The notes under the pieces: model-generated
What the model was told of the DNA's origin: nothing
Database searches by the model: none
The model's input: only the letters and a program-made list of their open reading frames with translations
DNA from: Frankineae bacterium MT45
GTDB lineage: Bacteria; Actinomycetota; Actinomycetes; Mycobacteriales; Jatrophihabitantaceae
Reading direction: 5' to 3'
Length of the DNA: 64,000 bases
Assembly: GCA_900100325.1 (NCBI GenBank)
Contig: LT629697.1
Coordinates: 806,001 to 870,000 of the forward strand
Shown: positions 19,201-27,807 of the stretch, piece after piece
Layout of the letters: the number at the start of each line of letters is the position of its first letter
Position numbering within the stretch: position 1 is the stretch's first letter
Made by a program: the position numbers and the translations under genes

Positions 19201-20010
19201 GACGGCAAGCCCCAACCGCAACGGGACGACCTGCCTTTCGACGCCGTGCTGGCGACCTCGATGTTGCAGGTCGGCGTCGACGTCACCCGACTCGGCCTCA
19301 TGCTGGTGGTCGGGCAGCCGAAGAACACCGCCGAATACATCCAAGCCACCTCCCGCGTCGGCCGTGACCCGAAACGGTGCGGGCTGGTCGTAACGCTGGG
19401 CAACTGGGCCCGACCCCGCGACCTCGCCCACTTCGAACAATTCCGCCACTATCACGAGACGTTCTACGCCCAGGTCGAGGCGCTATCGGTCACGCCGTTC
19501 TCCCCGACCTCACTGGACCGGGGCCTCCAGGGAGTGCTGGTATCGGCGGCTCGGGTCATGCAGGCATCCACCGCGAACGGGCTCTCACCCGAGCGCAGCG
19601 CCGGACGGATCAAGGACGACACCGCGTTCGTGAACGAACTGATCGAAGCCCTGATTGCTCGCGTCCTACGGGCCTCAGGCGAGGACTCGGAGAGGCTGGC
19701 GAAGCAGGCACTCCACTTGGCCCGTGATCAGTGGCTCAAGCGCCGCGACTTCCTGGCCGAGAGCAGCAAAGGCTTGGCCTACGAACGCATTCAGGACGAA
19801 GCACAATTCGGCCCGTTGCTCATCAGCCCGGAGAATGCTGCGGCGCAGGAACTCGGAAAGGACGTGGCGCCGTTCCGCGTCGCCAACTCGATGCGTGAAG
19901 TACAGAACGAGATCAACCTGCTCGTCAGCCCGATGGTCGAGAACCTGGTGTTCCGGGCGCCACCCGGGGCGCCGACCTGGGTTCCGCCGAGAACCGAGGA
20001 GAAGTCGTGA
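16264..20010 (+). CDS. drmA: DISARM core helicase DrmA
   Basis: The 1248-residue product is the SF2 helicase shared by DISARM classes. Walker A is FFPTGGGKTEAYLGLAAYAF (about residues 501-520). The DEXH-box is the characteristic LIIQDELHLISGALGTSVG (about 755-775). STATARN follows as motif III, and motif VI is YIQATSRVGRD (about 1025). Between the boxes sits a Cys cluster (CPWCGTRI near 623, then YCGDELGDCPF) that probably binds zinc. The N-terminal ~130 residues are acidic and low in complexity. Family knowledge: DrmA and DrmB form a complex that engages DNA, reported to prefer 5'-overhang ends and to load on phage DNA. The start is ATG 16264, overlapping the drmMI stop; the end overlaps the drmB GTG. 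Confidence 0.94.
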   Translation: MTTSNNATIPTPNGSTPRSPKPAYQLKLEPDGRSWTLREDLADILEREILGPAGGPDEILDGVPDAAYLIGRIAPVRLTAGKDDPVDADTDAPETDVGDGEDAHAGRGVPLTAVDDSSANTDEDTVDDEPQKRGLMIPASMGLRFQIPVDQPQFTVQASWGVYTRVHPEGDLTDLGSEPSRLLPKYQRTPVEIDTEIAVTGLTPGHTTTIELKDRVVLRVDRYDDAVNGCHLIEVALCNDRETPRKIPVDAWMYQTKLLVTAGGAEVFLPVVDRLKDTIEETDSELRRLNLQYRNRLEFAIGRTCSVDWAQPGESRRTSTVWTTWIPTYETPQTEAEEVPAATLDMVALAHASAEQLEAGLRPIATEYHAWLDEQDARADQLPEHLRPEANDAIAEARKVEKQLLDGLEHLVADSDAQRCFRFMNQVMAEQRIQSQVGALRGNQGALTIAEARANLLSDKGAAAHSWRTFQLAFILMQLPLLTDPSAAKRSGKLAKAQLLFFPTGGGKTEAYLGLAAYAFAVRRLHPNLAADTELNGGAGVTVLMRYTLRLLTSQQFQRASTLVCAAEMERRRDPATWGDEPFRIGLWVGTDVSPKRYDEAVEQISKGNKQSTYRLPVLQVERCPWCGTRITARDVRGNDLERRVHVYCGDELGDCPFAEGGLVEEGLPILTVDEEIYRLAPSFVIATVDKFARLAREGEAASLFGYVSRRCGRHGYVHTDYAGCTIKDGSKHNAKDGLPAAGVHPVTRLRPPDLIIQDELHLISGALGTSVGLFEVGIDVMASWRTADGDLVRPLLVASTATARNAGDQIRALYARDVTIFPPQVLDAGQTFFSKETPVSDAKPGRRYVGLSTTGVRLTTAEIRVAEVLMAAGQLLLDRGQTDADPYLTLVGYFSATRELAGMNRYLGDDVQTSLSRGRPWSLLPRRTGTNFGNLNIAELTARVSSRDINGTLDQMAVAFDPDFDSTESKRNRSKASEDGKPQPQRDDLPFDAVLATSMLQVGVDVTRLGLMLVVGQPKNTAEYIQATSRVGRDPKRCGLVVTLGNWARPRDLAHFEQFRHYHETFYAQVEALSVTPFSPTSLDRGLQGVLVSAARVMQASTANGLSPERSAGRIKDDTAFVNELIEALIARVLRASGEDSERLAKQALHLARDQWLKRRDFLAESSKGLAYERIQDEAQFGPLLISPENAAAQELGKDVAPFRVANSMREVQNEINLLVSPMVENLVFRAPPGAPTWVPPRTEEKS

Positions 20011-22040
20011 GTACCGAACCGTTGGCTACTCCCGGCTTGATCTACGACCCGGCCAATGCCGTTGACCCGCTCGGCGACCTGGACAAACTCGACGACAAGA
20101 TGGTCAGGCGCAACCGGGCCAAGGTCGGATCCAGCCGCCCATCATCCCTGCTCTACACCTACGGACCCGGCGCGGTGATGGATTTGCCGCAATTCACGGT
20201 GATGCCGGCCGGGTTGGACGATTGGGACCGCATCTGGCGTCGCCGCAACGTCGAACCGCCAACGATCCACGCACCGCGACTAAGGGAAGCCGTACGGTTG
20301 TTGCTGCGCAGTCGTGACACCCAACTTCGGCCCTTCCCGTGGCAGCCCAAGCGACACAACCCGTCGCACGAGGGCGATGACCTGGGGGTTCCGGCCCGGA
20401 TCTTCCCCCAGTGGTTTCGCTGCACCGGCTGCGATATGTTGGCCCGGCTCGACAAGTTCGACTACACCAACACCCATCCCTACCGGCCCGATCTCGCCTG
20501 CTTCGAACACGCGAAATGCATGGGACGGCGGGGTACGGCGCGCAAGGCCGGACGCCGGGCCACGGTTCCGGCTCGCTACCTCCTCGCGTGCGTGGACGGT
20601 CACTTGGACGAATTTCCGTATGATTTGTGGGTGCACGGGTTCACGCCGTGCCCGTCAGCTGAGTTCCCGATGCTCCGCATGCTGGAGCGCACAGCTGGCC
20701 GGGGCGCGTCGTCCACCATTGAATGTGCGTCCTGCGGCGCGCGTCGGCCGATGAACGAGGCGCAAGGAGAAATTGGCAAGAGTAAGCTGCCGCGCTGCCG
20801 GGGGCGTCACCCACACCTCGATTCGTTCGAACCCGACGGGTGCAAGAACGAAGTCAAGCTAATGCTCATTGGCGCGTCCAACCTATGGTTCCCGGCCACT
20901 CAGTCGATCGTCGTCATGCCCGAATCGCAGGCCGAACGGAAGGAGAACGTTGTAGACGCCATGCGGCTCGAAGTCGGCGACAAGCTCACGAAGTACGCGG
21001 ACGCACCGGACATAGTGCGCGACTTGCTCGACGGCAAGGTCGACCTGTCGTCGTTCACCGACGATGACGTCAAAGGTCTGGTCGCCGCAGCGTTGGCTCC
21101 CCCGGCTCCGGCCGAGGAACAGGAGGAACGGGCGCGGAATTGGGATCCGGTGGACCTGCTCGTACCGGAATGGACGTACCTCAAACGGGATCCGCGCGGA
21201 CCGCATGACACCGACGAACGCAGCGGCCTGACTCTGTCCAAGCAGATGCGCGGCGAACAGTTGCCGCCAGAGATCACCCGCGTGCTGGCGGTGGAGCGAC
21301 TCCGGAAGGTCAACGCACTCGTCGGCTTCACTCGCATCGACGACATGGACCGCGCCGGTGATCTACCCCGGCGACTTGCGCCGCTGACCCGGGCCGAGCG
21401 GCCGGCATGGACCGTCGCCACCGAGGACAGAGGAGAAGGCATCTTCCTTGAGTTCGCCGAGGACCGCATCGCCGCCTGGGAAGCACGCGTCCTCACGTCC
21501 GACATCTGGAAACATCATCGGGCCGCCCACACGCTCAACTTTACGCGGCGGTTCTCCGAAACTGCAGCGCAGATCAACCCGGACGACCGTCTCAAGCCCC
21601 CTCGCTACTGGCTGCTGCACACCTTCGCGCATGTCCTCATCCGTGAATTCGCGATGACCTGCGGATACTCCGCGGCAAGCCTGAGCGAGAGGATCTATGC
21701 CTGGCCCGAGTCCGATGACCGGGCGCCGGCGGCCGGATTCCTGATCTGCACGACCGCCTCCGACAGCGACGGCACCCTCGGTGGATTGGTGCAACTCAGC
21801 GAAGCGTCTCGTCTGGAGCGGGTCGCGCTGGCAGCGCTGCGCCGGGCCCGGCGATGCTCCTCCGATCCGATCTGCGCGATGCGAACGCCGCACGATCCAG
21901 AGGACTTCCTGCACGGCGCCGCGTGCCACTGCTGCGTCATGGCGTCCGAGACGTCGTGCGAACGGGCCAATCGATTCCTCGACCGGCGCCTACTGGTCGA
22001 CCTGCCGGGAAGTGACCTTGGCTTCTTCACCACCCGGTGA
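20007..22040 (+). CDS. drmB: DISARM core protein DrmB (DUF1998)
   Basis: The 677-residue product carries the DUF1998 domain at its C-terminus. Its marks are HTFAHVLIREFAMTCGYSAAS (about 535-555), AGFLICTTASDSDGTLGGLV (about 573-592) and Cys-rich AACHCCVMASETSCERAN. The N-terminal third has paired cysteines (WFRCTGCDM, then CFEHAKCMG) and IECASCGARRP, plausible zinc sites. An early YTYGPGAVMDLP motif is common at the start of DrmB-like proteins. DrmB is the partner of the DrmA helicase. The GTG start at 20007 overlaps the drmA stop (GTGA). Its 3' end overlaps the likely drmC start. Confidence 0.94.
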   Translation: MSTEPLATPGLIYDPANAVDPLGDLDKLDDKMVRRNRAKVGSSRPSSLLYTYGPGAVMDLPQFTVMPAGLDDWDRIWRRRNVEPPTIHAPRLREAVRLLLRSRDTQLRPFPWQPKRHNPSHEGDDLGVPARIFPQWFRCTGCDMLARLDKFDYTNTHPYRPDLACFEHAKCMGRRGTARKAGRRATVPARYLLACVDGHLDEFPYDLWVHGFTPCPSAEFPMLRMLERTAGRGASSTIECASCGARRPMNEAQGEIGKSKLPRCRGRHPHLDSFEPDGCKNEVKLMLIGASNLWFPATQSIVVMPESQAERKENVVDAMRLEVGDKLTKYADAPDIVRDLLDGKVDLSSFTDDDVKGLVAAALAPPAPAEEQEERARNWDPVDLLVPEWTYLKRDPRGPHDTDERSGLTLSKQMRGEQLPPEITRVLAVERLRKVNALVGFTRIDDMDRAGDLPRRLAPLTRAERPAWTVATEDRGEGIFLEFAEDRIAAWEARVLTSDIWKHHRAAHTLNFTRRFSETAAQINPDDRLKPPRYWLLHTFAHVLIREFAMTCGYSAASLSERIYAWPESDDRAPAAGFLICTTASDSDGTLGGLVQLSEASRLERVALAALRRARRCSSDPICAMRTPHDPEDFLHGAACHCCVMASETSCERANRFLDRRLLVDLPGSDLGFFTTR

Positions 22041-22773
22041 CGCGGCCTTCGAGCTCGGGCGGTTGCTCACCCGTGCCGAGGCTGGCGACATAGCGGACCG
22101 ACTCGAGGACGGCGACACGTTGAGCGTGGCACTGAAGGCCGTCGACGCTGGTCGACGTGAGGCGGCCGCACGTTTGATCTCCGATGTGCTCGCGCAGGGA
22201 TTGGCCGGATCGGAATTCTCCGTCGCACTTCGGATGGTCCAGGGGGCGCGGTCGTTGCGTAGCTCGATCGACTCGATCTGGACAATGCCCGGAAACCTGG
22301 TCCAGCACGCGGGCGGTTTGACTGGTGCGGCCGCCGAGTGGGTCGCGGGAGCCTCCGAGTCGGTGACGTGCTCCACGTTCAACTTCCAGAAGTCGTCCGC
22401 GCTCTGGGAAACATTGAAGGAGGTCGCCAACCGCCCGGGATGCGTGGTGCGGATCTATATTGATGCTCAGGCGGCTGACCGGGACGCGGCACATTGGAAA
22501 CCGTCGACGACCGAGATAGCGGCCCACCTCCACCCCGCGCGAACGTTCCGGACGCGGATGTTTGATGGCGGACACGTTCGAAATCACGCTAAATTCATCG
22601 CTGTCGATCACAGATTCCTGCTCGTTACCAGCGCCAACTTCTCGGCCAGCGCCGAGAAGCACAACGTCGAATTCGGTGTCCGAATCGATGACCGAGCGCT
22701 AACCGAACACGTCGAGTCGACCGTCCGCAAGGCTGAAGACGCGATATACGAACGGGTCATTCCAGTGCGATAG
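22018..22773 (+). CDS. drmC: DISARM phospholipase D-family nuclease DrmC
   Basis: The product of about 250 residues contains a single HKD motif, NHAKFIAVD (His about residue 190), followed by LLVTSANFSASAEKHNVEFG. This is the PLD-superfamily phosphodiesterase signature, so an active site probably forms by dimerisation. The start is uncertain. TTG 22018 has GGGAAG about five bases upstream and reads MASSPPGDAAFELG; GTG 22012 is the alternative. Either overlaps drmB by 20-30 bases. DrmC is the last gene of class 1 DISARM and has been reported as not always essential for protection. The gene ends 175 bases before a convergent gene on the other strand, which closes the operon. Confidence 0.9.
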   Translation: MASSPPGDAAFELGRLLTRAEAGDIADRLEDGDTLSVALKAVDAGRREAAARLISDVLAQGLAGSEFSVALRMVQGARSLRSSIDSIWTMPGNLVQHAGGLTGAAAEWVAGASESVTCSTFNFQKSSALWETLKEVANRPGCVVRIYIDAQAADRDAAHWKPSTTEIAAHLHPARTFRTRMFDGGHVRNHAKFIAVDHRFLLVTSANFSASAEKHNVEFGVRIDDRALTEHVESTVRKAEDAIYERVIPVR

Positions 22774-22947
22774 CACAGGCCTAGTTCGGATGTTGGACGA
22801 CACGATATGGCACGGTCGCGATCTAGCCGTCGGACCTAGCCTGGCAATGCGGGCAGATTGGGAGCGACCGCTCCTGGCCGCCCACACTCGCGTATGGCAC
22901 CGAGCGCAAATGGCGTGCAAGGCCGTGCCGTTTGGCCATGGCCAGGC

Positions 22948-25900
22948 TCACCGACCGGCTGCCACGCCAAGGATGCACGCCGAGATGCGCTGGTCGAGCG
23001 GTTCGATGCTCCTGGCATTCGTCATCACTTCGACTACCTGAGCCAACGGCAGTGGATCGCGCCGAAGGTCAGGGTCTATGTCGACGAGCCTGCTGTATCG
23101 ACGTCTCGGATTCGCGGCACGAAACGTTTGGCGGCGAGGTTGGACGAGGGTCAGCCACAGTTCAGCAACTTGGTACAGATCGACCGACGCTGCGCCGGTA
23201 GGTGGTTCGGCGAGTTTACCCAATGATGCCCAGGTCTGAGCCACGTCGTAGGCAGCGGCGCCGAAGGATGCCTCCGACCATTCATGGCACATGCGACTCA
23301 TCTGGGCCAGTGCTCGTTGAAATCGACGGGGCAGCAAGGCGATCTCGTACTGAGCGGCCCAATCGAGAAACATGCTGAGTGGTCCTACGCACTCCTCGCT
23401 GAAAGGTATCCCAGTCGGATTGTGCTGCAGCTTCACGCGTAGACTGTCGACTACGTCGTCCAGTCCGCTGATGACAGCTTTGGGTTGACTTTCGATGAGC
23501 ATCCAGCGGGGTGCACCATTCAGCGTTCCTCGTATGGCAAAAAATGCCCAAGCGGTTTCGCTCTGGACGGGACTTAAGCGGGCGAGCACACGGTGGGCAT
23601 CGCTCCGGCAGTCTCGATACACGCCCTGTGGGATAAGGGCATCCTCTCCTTGAACAAGCCGCCGCACCGGGTCGAGCGCATCGTGGAGACCATCCCAGGG
23701 ACGGTATTCGTTCACGGCTTCGTCAAGGATTGCCTCCATATCGACGAAGTCGCCCCCCGCTTGCGGAATCGGCAGGTTCGATCCAAGTAGCTCGGCGCTT
23801 TCGGCGTTTCGCGCCTGCAGGAGTTCGTCGGCGCGTGTGGCGAACGCTGGTCCGTCGGCCGGCCACATCACCTCGATCGAGTCATACGGCGTATCCATCC
23901 GGTCCACCCGACCGACACGCTGCTCAGCCACCCGCAGTGTGGTTGGCATATCGAAATGCACGACCACAGAGGCTCCCTGTAGGTTGAGACCTTCATTCAT
24001 GGCATCCGAGCAGAGCGCGATCGCGGGCTCTGACGAGGTCGGCGCAAAATAACTGCGGACTCGTTTACGCTCTTGCCCCGCGCCCCCTGTGGCGATGACG
24101 ACAGGCACATTCGCAACGGCAACTAGGGGGCCAATGACCGCTAGAGTAATCGGATGATGATCGAAGGCTAGTATCCGATCATGCTGACGCGCGAGGTCCG
24201 CGATGAGCTTCGCTTTGGCTTGTTCTCTGGCTTGGCTTAGGCCTCCGGCCAGATCTGCGATCTGTCGATACCTGCTGTATTCGGCAAGGCACGCGGCGCG
24301 CCACTGTTCGACATCGACCAGCCAACTCGGGAGCTCACAGTCGAGCTCGACGATCGGCGGTCCTTGGTCGGATGCCAGGGTGAGTCTTGCGAGCATGTCC
24401 CCGGTGGGTTGTGTCTTGGCAAGCGGATCGAGGGACAGCTGGCCGCATGCTTGATCCGTTCCGAGAACGTGTTCGAGCACTGCGGCTTTCGAGGAGCGCA
24501 TTGTTGACAGCACGTGGTAGGCGGCCAGGCCAGCCGCAGAACCCCGACGGAATTCGAGCCACTTTTCGTCTGTGAATTCCCTCCGGCGGGCCGGCGGCAC
24601 GGCGATGTTCCGACCAAGAAACGTCAGTCCAAGCAGAGACGAGGTTATCGCTCGGATGGAGCTTGCGATGTCCTCGTCGCGGGCACTTTCCTGCGTCGGG
24701 TATTGCCTGGGCACATTGCTCGGATACCTGCAGATTCGACCCGTAGTGGGATGCCGGTACGCGTCGGGCTCTCGGTCGACCATCTCATTGAGCATCTTCT
24801 TAGTCCGGCGAACCGTGAACCGCTGGATCTCGCGTCGCAACAACTCCTTCTGTTCTTCGCCTAGGCTTTGGCCGTGACCTCGGCGGGCTAGCTGGTCGAG
24901 GACGGCCAGCGCGGCGTCGTCAAAGTTGTCCGCGCCAAGTAGATCCACCAGGGCAAGCAGGTCGTCACCTCCACGATTGATCGGAGTCGCTGTGAACATG
25001 AGCACGTGGTCAGCCGCTGAATCTCTGATCCGCCCGGTTCGATTCGAGCGCCGCGCCAGGAAATTGTGTGCTTCGTCGATGGCGAGGATCTGGGCATGAG
25101 CAACCTCGTCTTCCTCAACTCGATGAATCACGGTGCCCGGGCGACTGAGCAATCCGTGAGAAACACTCCGGATCGTCAAGCCGCAGGATGCTGACTCCCT
25201 TAGCCACGCTGATTCCACTGCGGGCGGGCAGACAAGTACGGTCAACCCGCTACGCACACGTCCGGTATTCCATAGGCGATCGCGTACTGCCCGGGTCAGG
25301 TGGGCGCCCATTCTTGTCTTGCCGGAACCAGTTGCATCCGCGACGAGAACGCTGCCAACATTTTCGACCACCCACAACGCCTCCGCGATACCGGACTGCT
25401 GCGATGGCCACAGATCGGTAAGACCGCCGATGGAAGCAAAGTAGTTGGCGGCCCATTGCCCCTCCAAGAGGTCCGCACAGGCCCGAGCGAGCGCCTCTTG
25501 CCACGACACCATCTGCAGCATCTGCTCGAGAAGATCCCGCATTTCGGCACTCCAGTCGACACCAACGATCCAGTAGTTCTCGGCGACGTGCTTGAGGTCG
25601 GCAAATCGTTTGGGGTCATTTTCGGCGGCGAATCGGGAGTTTGCTTCGAAGTTCCTGCGCAACCCAGCTTCGGTGAAGTTGCTTGATCCGACCGTCGCCG
25701 CGTGGTCGCCGATGTATATTTTCGCGTGAAGCCGCTCTGATCCAGGCACGAACCTAACCTCGAACCACTGCTCGTCAAGCGCCTGAAGGGTCTGCACAAT
25801 TTTTGCTGACAGTCTCAGCGAAATTCCCCGCTCCTCCACCCAGTATCTGCGCACGTCTTTGGTGAACGACTCGGCGGGTGACCCAAACGCGCGTCGCTCG

Positions 25901-26205
25901 GTGGCGAACGGCTCGGTGCCGAGGAGGACTCGCACGTGGCGTGGCCTAGGCGCGGTTGAGTCCGCGACAAATTCGATGATCTTCGCGATCGACGCAAATC
26001 CTGCTACCATCAGAGGCTCCGTACATCGCACCAGATCGCGCCAGACATCATCGATCACTCTGGATTTGGCATGGTTGACCGGAAACTCTGATTTGGGTGG
26101 CCACGCCATTCGGCCCAGCTCGATGCTTGGTCGAGGATCGAATCTAAACGAGAAGAGACCGTCTCCTGCGGGGTGGTAAGAGCCGGGATTCGCACCTCTG
26201 GGCAT
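22948..26205 (-). CDS. PLD-nuclease/SNF2-helicase fusion protein
   Basis: The 1085-residue product has an N-terminal PLD-like domain with RLHAKIYIGD (His about residue 159) then VGSSNFTEAGLRRNFEAN. An SF2/SNF2 helicase follows: Walker A VADATGSGKTRMG (about 287-299), IDEAHNF (about 372), TATPINRGG, and RVAEQRVGRVDRMD (motif VI, about 755-768). A C-terminal region of ~300 residues is unassigned. The start at ATG 26205 has GAGGGGTG upstream; the longer frame to 26265 lacks this. It lies downstream of the PD-(D/E)XK gene in the same orientation (107-base gap) and converges on drmC. The fusion suggests DNA tracking plus cutting. It differs from Mokosh proteins, whose helicase is SF1. Function as an anti-phage effector is inferred from context. 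Confidence 0.82.
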   Translation of the reverse strand: MPRGANPGSYHPAGDGLFSFRFDPRPSIELGRMAWPPKSEFPVNHAKSRVIDDVWRDLVRCTEPLMVAGFASIAKIIEFVADSTAPRPRHVRVLLGTEPFATERRAFGSPAESFTKDVRRYWVEERGISLRLSAKIVQTLQALDEQWFEVRFVPGSERLHAKIYIGDHAATVGSSNFTEAGLRRNFEANSRFAAENDPKRFADLKHVAENYWIVGVDWSAEMRDLLEQMLQMVSWQEALARACADLLEGQWAANYFASIGGLTDLWPSQQSGIAEALWVVENVGSVLVADATGSGKTRMGAHLTRAVRDRLWNTGRVRSGLTVLVCPPAVESAWLRESASCGLTIRSVSHGLLSRPGTVIHRVEEDEVAHAQILAIDEAHNFLARRSNRTGRIRDSAADHVLMFTATPINRGGDDLLALVDLLGADNFDDAALAVLDQLARRGHGQSLGEEQKELLRREIQRFTVRRTKKMLNEMVDREPDAYRHPTTGRICRYPSNVPRQYPTQESARDEDIASSIRAITSSLLGLTFLGRNIAVPPARRREFTDEKWLEFRRGSAAGLAAYHVLSTMRSSKAAVLEHVLGTDQACGQLSLDPLAKTQPTGDMLARLTLASDQGPPIVELDCELPSWLVDVEQWRAACLAEYSRYRQIADLAGGLSQAREQAKAKLIADLARQHDRILAFDHHPITLAVIGPLVAVANVPVVIATGGAGQERKRVRSYFAPTSSEPAIALCSDAMNEGLNLQGASVVVHFDMPTTLRVAEQRVGRVDRMDTPYDSIEVMWPADGPAFATRADELLQARNAESAELLGSNLPIPQAGGDFVDMEAILDEAVNEYRPWDGLHDALDPVRRLVQGEDALIPQGVYRDCRSDAHRVLARLSPVQSETAWAFFAIRGTLNGAPRWMLIESQPKAVISGLDDVVDSLRVKLQHNPTGIPFSEECVGPLSMFLDWAAQYEIALLPRRFQRALAQMSRMCHEWSEASFGAAAYDVAQTWASLGKLAEPPTGAASVDLYQVAELWLTLVQPRRQTFRAANPRRRYSRLVDIDPDLRRDPLPLAQVVEVMTNARSIEPLDQRISACILGVAAGR

Positions 26206-26312
26206 CTTTGTCACCCCTCGCTTGGATAGCTGACGTCTGCAGACTATCGGCGGGGTCCGACACAAGGCGGCAGAAGGCGAGCACCGCGTGACTTGTCGCC
26301 CGTCGAATCCGG

Positions 26313-27410
26313 CTACCCTGCGAGCAGCGTGTCGAGTGCCGCGGAGATTGTCGGCAACGCAGCTGGGTCAGCAAATATGGCCGACGCGGGAATCGAGGGC
26401 CTCCGGGCCCAATTCACGTTCGGTGCGTCTGCGCCGATAGACGCAACACCCGGAAGGGCCAGCAGTGAATCGCGGAATGCGGCGGTTGAAGCGCCCGGGA
26501 TACCCTTACCCTTCTTGAAGATCCAGTCGTAGTTAACCGCCCAGGTGTCCTTACCGCCTGCGCTCATGTAGAACGTCCACGGCTGGATGTCGCCGTAGTC
26601 GGTGTGAAACCACGGTGTGACACTCGGATGCTCTCCCGTGCCCCAGTACAGATGACTGAAGTTCTCATGAATCGTTGCGTGTTCGAGTAGTGCGCCAATT
26701 GCGGCGGCGACATGAGGCGGGCAACGGTTGGCCAAGGTCGCCCGGAAGCTAGCTTCGTCGTGCTCGGCAACTTTCACCGATTTGCGAGCGGCCGCCTCAG
26801 CTCCGTAGGTCTGCGGGATGAGGATCTGCACATCGCCGTCCTGGATGTACTCGAACTCCATGGCGACAATTTCAAGGTCGTCAGCTGTACGGCGATTTAG
26901 AAATTCTACTATTCGACGCAGCTCAGGTGTGATGTGGTCGACCGCGAGAATCAACCGAAAACGACCTGCAGCTAGGTTTCGGTCGACCGCGTGTCGGAAC
27001 GTCGCCTCGTCGAAGTCTAGTTGTTGTTCTGCTGCCAATTTGAGCGCGTCGCCGACTAAGTCTCGCCCCGCAGTACCCCGCCACGCCGATTCGAGTTCGC
27101 GAGAAGTCCATGCGCTCATACCTGACGCGTAGGCCATGATCTGGCCGACGATCTCCCGGCGGATCTCCGGGTTCGAACGGAGCTTGCACTCGGCAAGTGT
27201 TAAGGAGCCGTCAAGACCAACCACTGCGATGTCGAGTCGTCCGGTCCCCGCGATCTCCATCTCCAGCGCGACCAGCGAACCCACGGTCCCGACTCCGTGC
27301 AATAGGTCGGGCGATTCGGCGAGGATCGCCTGCAACGCCGATTCATTGGTGTACGTCGTGGTCTGTGGAACGTGCCATCCGCCATCTCCCTGCCGTCGGA
27401 GGAGAGCCAT
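26313..27410 (-). CDS. PD-(D/E)XK-like nuclease, uncharacterised
   Basis: The 365-residue product has a restriction-endonuclease-like core near its N-terminus: Asp60 (RLDIAVV), then Glu74-Cys-Lys76 (TLAECKL), then Gln90 (EIVGQIMAYA). This is the D-(x)n-E-x-K...Q layout of PD-(D/E)XK proteins of the DUF91/NucS-like kind. The C-terminal half (VTPWFHTDYGDIQPWTFY, then KDTWAVNYDWIFKKGKGIPG) is unassigned and may bind DNA or a partner. ATG 27410 has GAGAGGA about nine bases upstream, supporting this start. It is the first gene of a probable two-gene unit with the PLD-SNF2 helicase, 397 bases from the divergent glycosylase fusion. I infer a DNA-cleaving role with the helicase; the exact family needs a profile search. 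Confidence 0.72.
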   Translation of the reverse strand: MALLRRQGDGGWHVPQTTTYTNESALQAILAESPDLLHGVGTVGSLVALEMEIAGTGRLDIAVVGLDGSLTLAECKLRSNPEIRREIVGQIMAYASGMSAWTSRELESAWRGTAGRDLVGDALKLAAEQQLDFDEATFRHAVDRNLAAGRFRLILAVDHITPELRRIVEFLNRRTADDLEIVAMEFEYIQDGDVQILIPQTYGAEAAARKSVKVAEHDEASFRATLANRCPPHVAAAIGALLEHATIHENFSHLYWGTGEHPSVTPWFHTDYGDIQPWTFYMSAGGKDTWAVNYDWIFKKGKGIPGASTAAFRDSLLALPGVASIGADAPNVNWARRPSIPASAIFADPAALPTISAALDTLLAG

Positions 27411-27807
27411 GTTGAGTAGTCCTCTCGTGGGGCGTGGCGCGGTCGTATACGCGACGCTGTCATTTCTTAAAGCGGGATAGCTTTCAACACGACATCACAT
27501 CGCAGGGTAACCCGCGTTCGGCCGTCGTGCACCGGCGGTGTCTCACAAGGCGTTGGCGAACTAGTCGCGCCAGCGCCACCTACTCGATCGACAAGGTCGA
27601 ACTTCAGACTTCGCGGACCAAGGTACGGCGCCGTCGCAAGCCCGAAGCGAGGGACACAGCCGTATCTGGCCGGGGGTCCACAGTTCAGAACGACTCCGAC
27701 CCGCTCGTGATCGCGATCGCTCGATCTGAAATTCGGCCTGCTGGCACGTTCAGTTTCACTGCAGAACTCGCCGTGATGACGGTATCGGGTCACTCCAGCA
27801 CGTCGAT
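27411..27807. promoter_or_regulatory. Divergent intergenic region, nuclease/helicase unit versus glycosylase fusion
   Basis: These 397 bases separate two divergent genes and should hold both promoters. Open frames of ~125 codons exist on both strands, but neither shows protein character or a ribosome binding site. I saw no clear -10/-35 pair or strong dyad. Confidence 0.35.

Noticed and set aside
22860-22874. Small dyad between drmC and the PLD-helicase gene as a bidirectional terminator
   Set aside because: Only about five base pairs with no T tract; too weak to call.
22948-26205. Mokosh type II assignment for the PLD-helicase
   Set aside because: The helicase is SF2/SNF2-like with an N-terminal PLD, whereas Mokosh uses an SF1 helicase with a different order.
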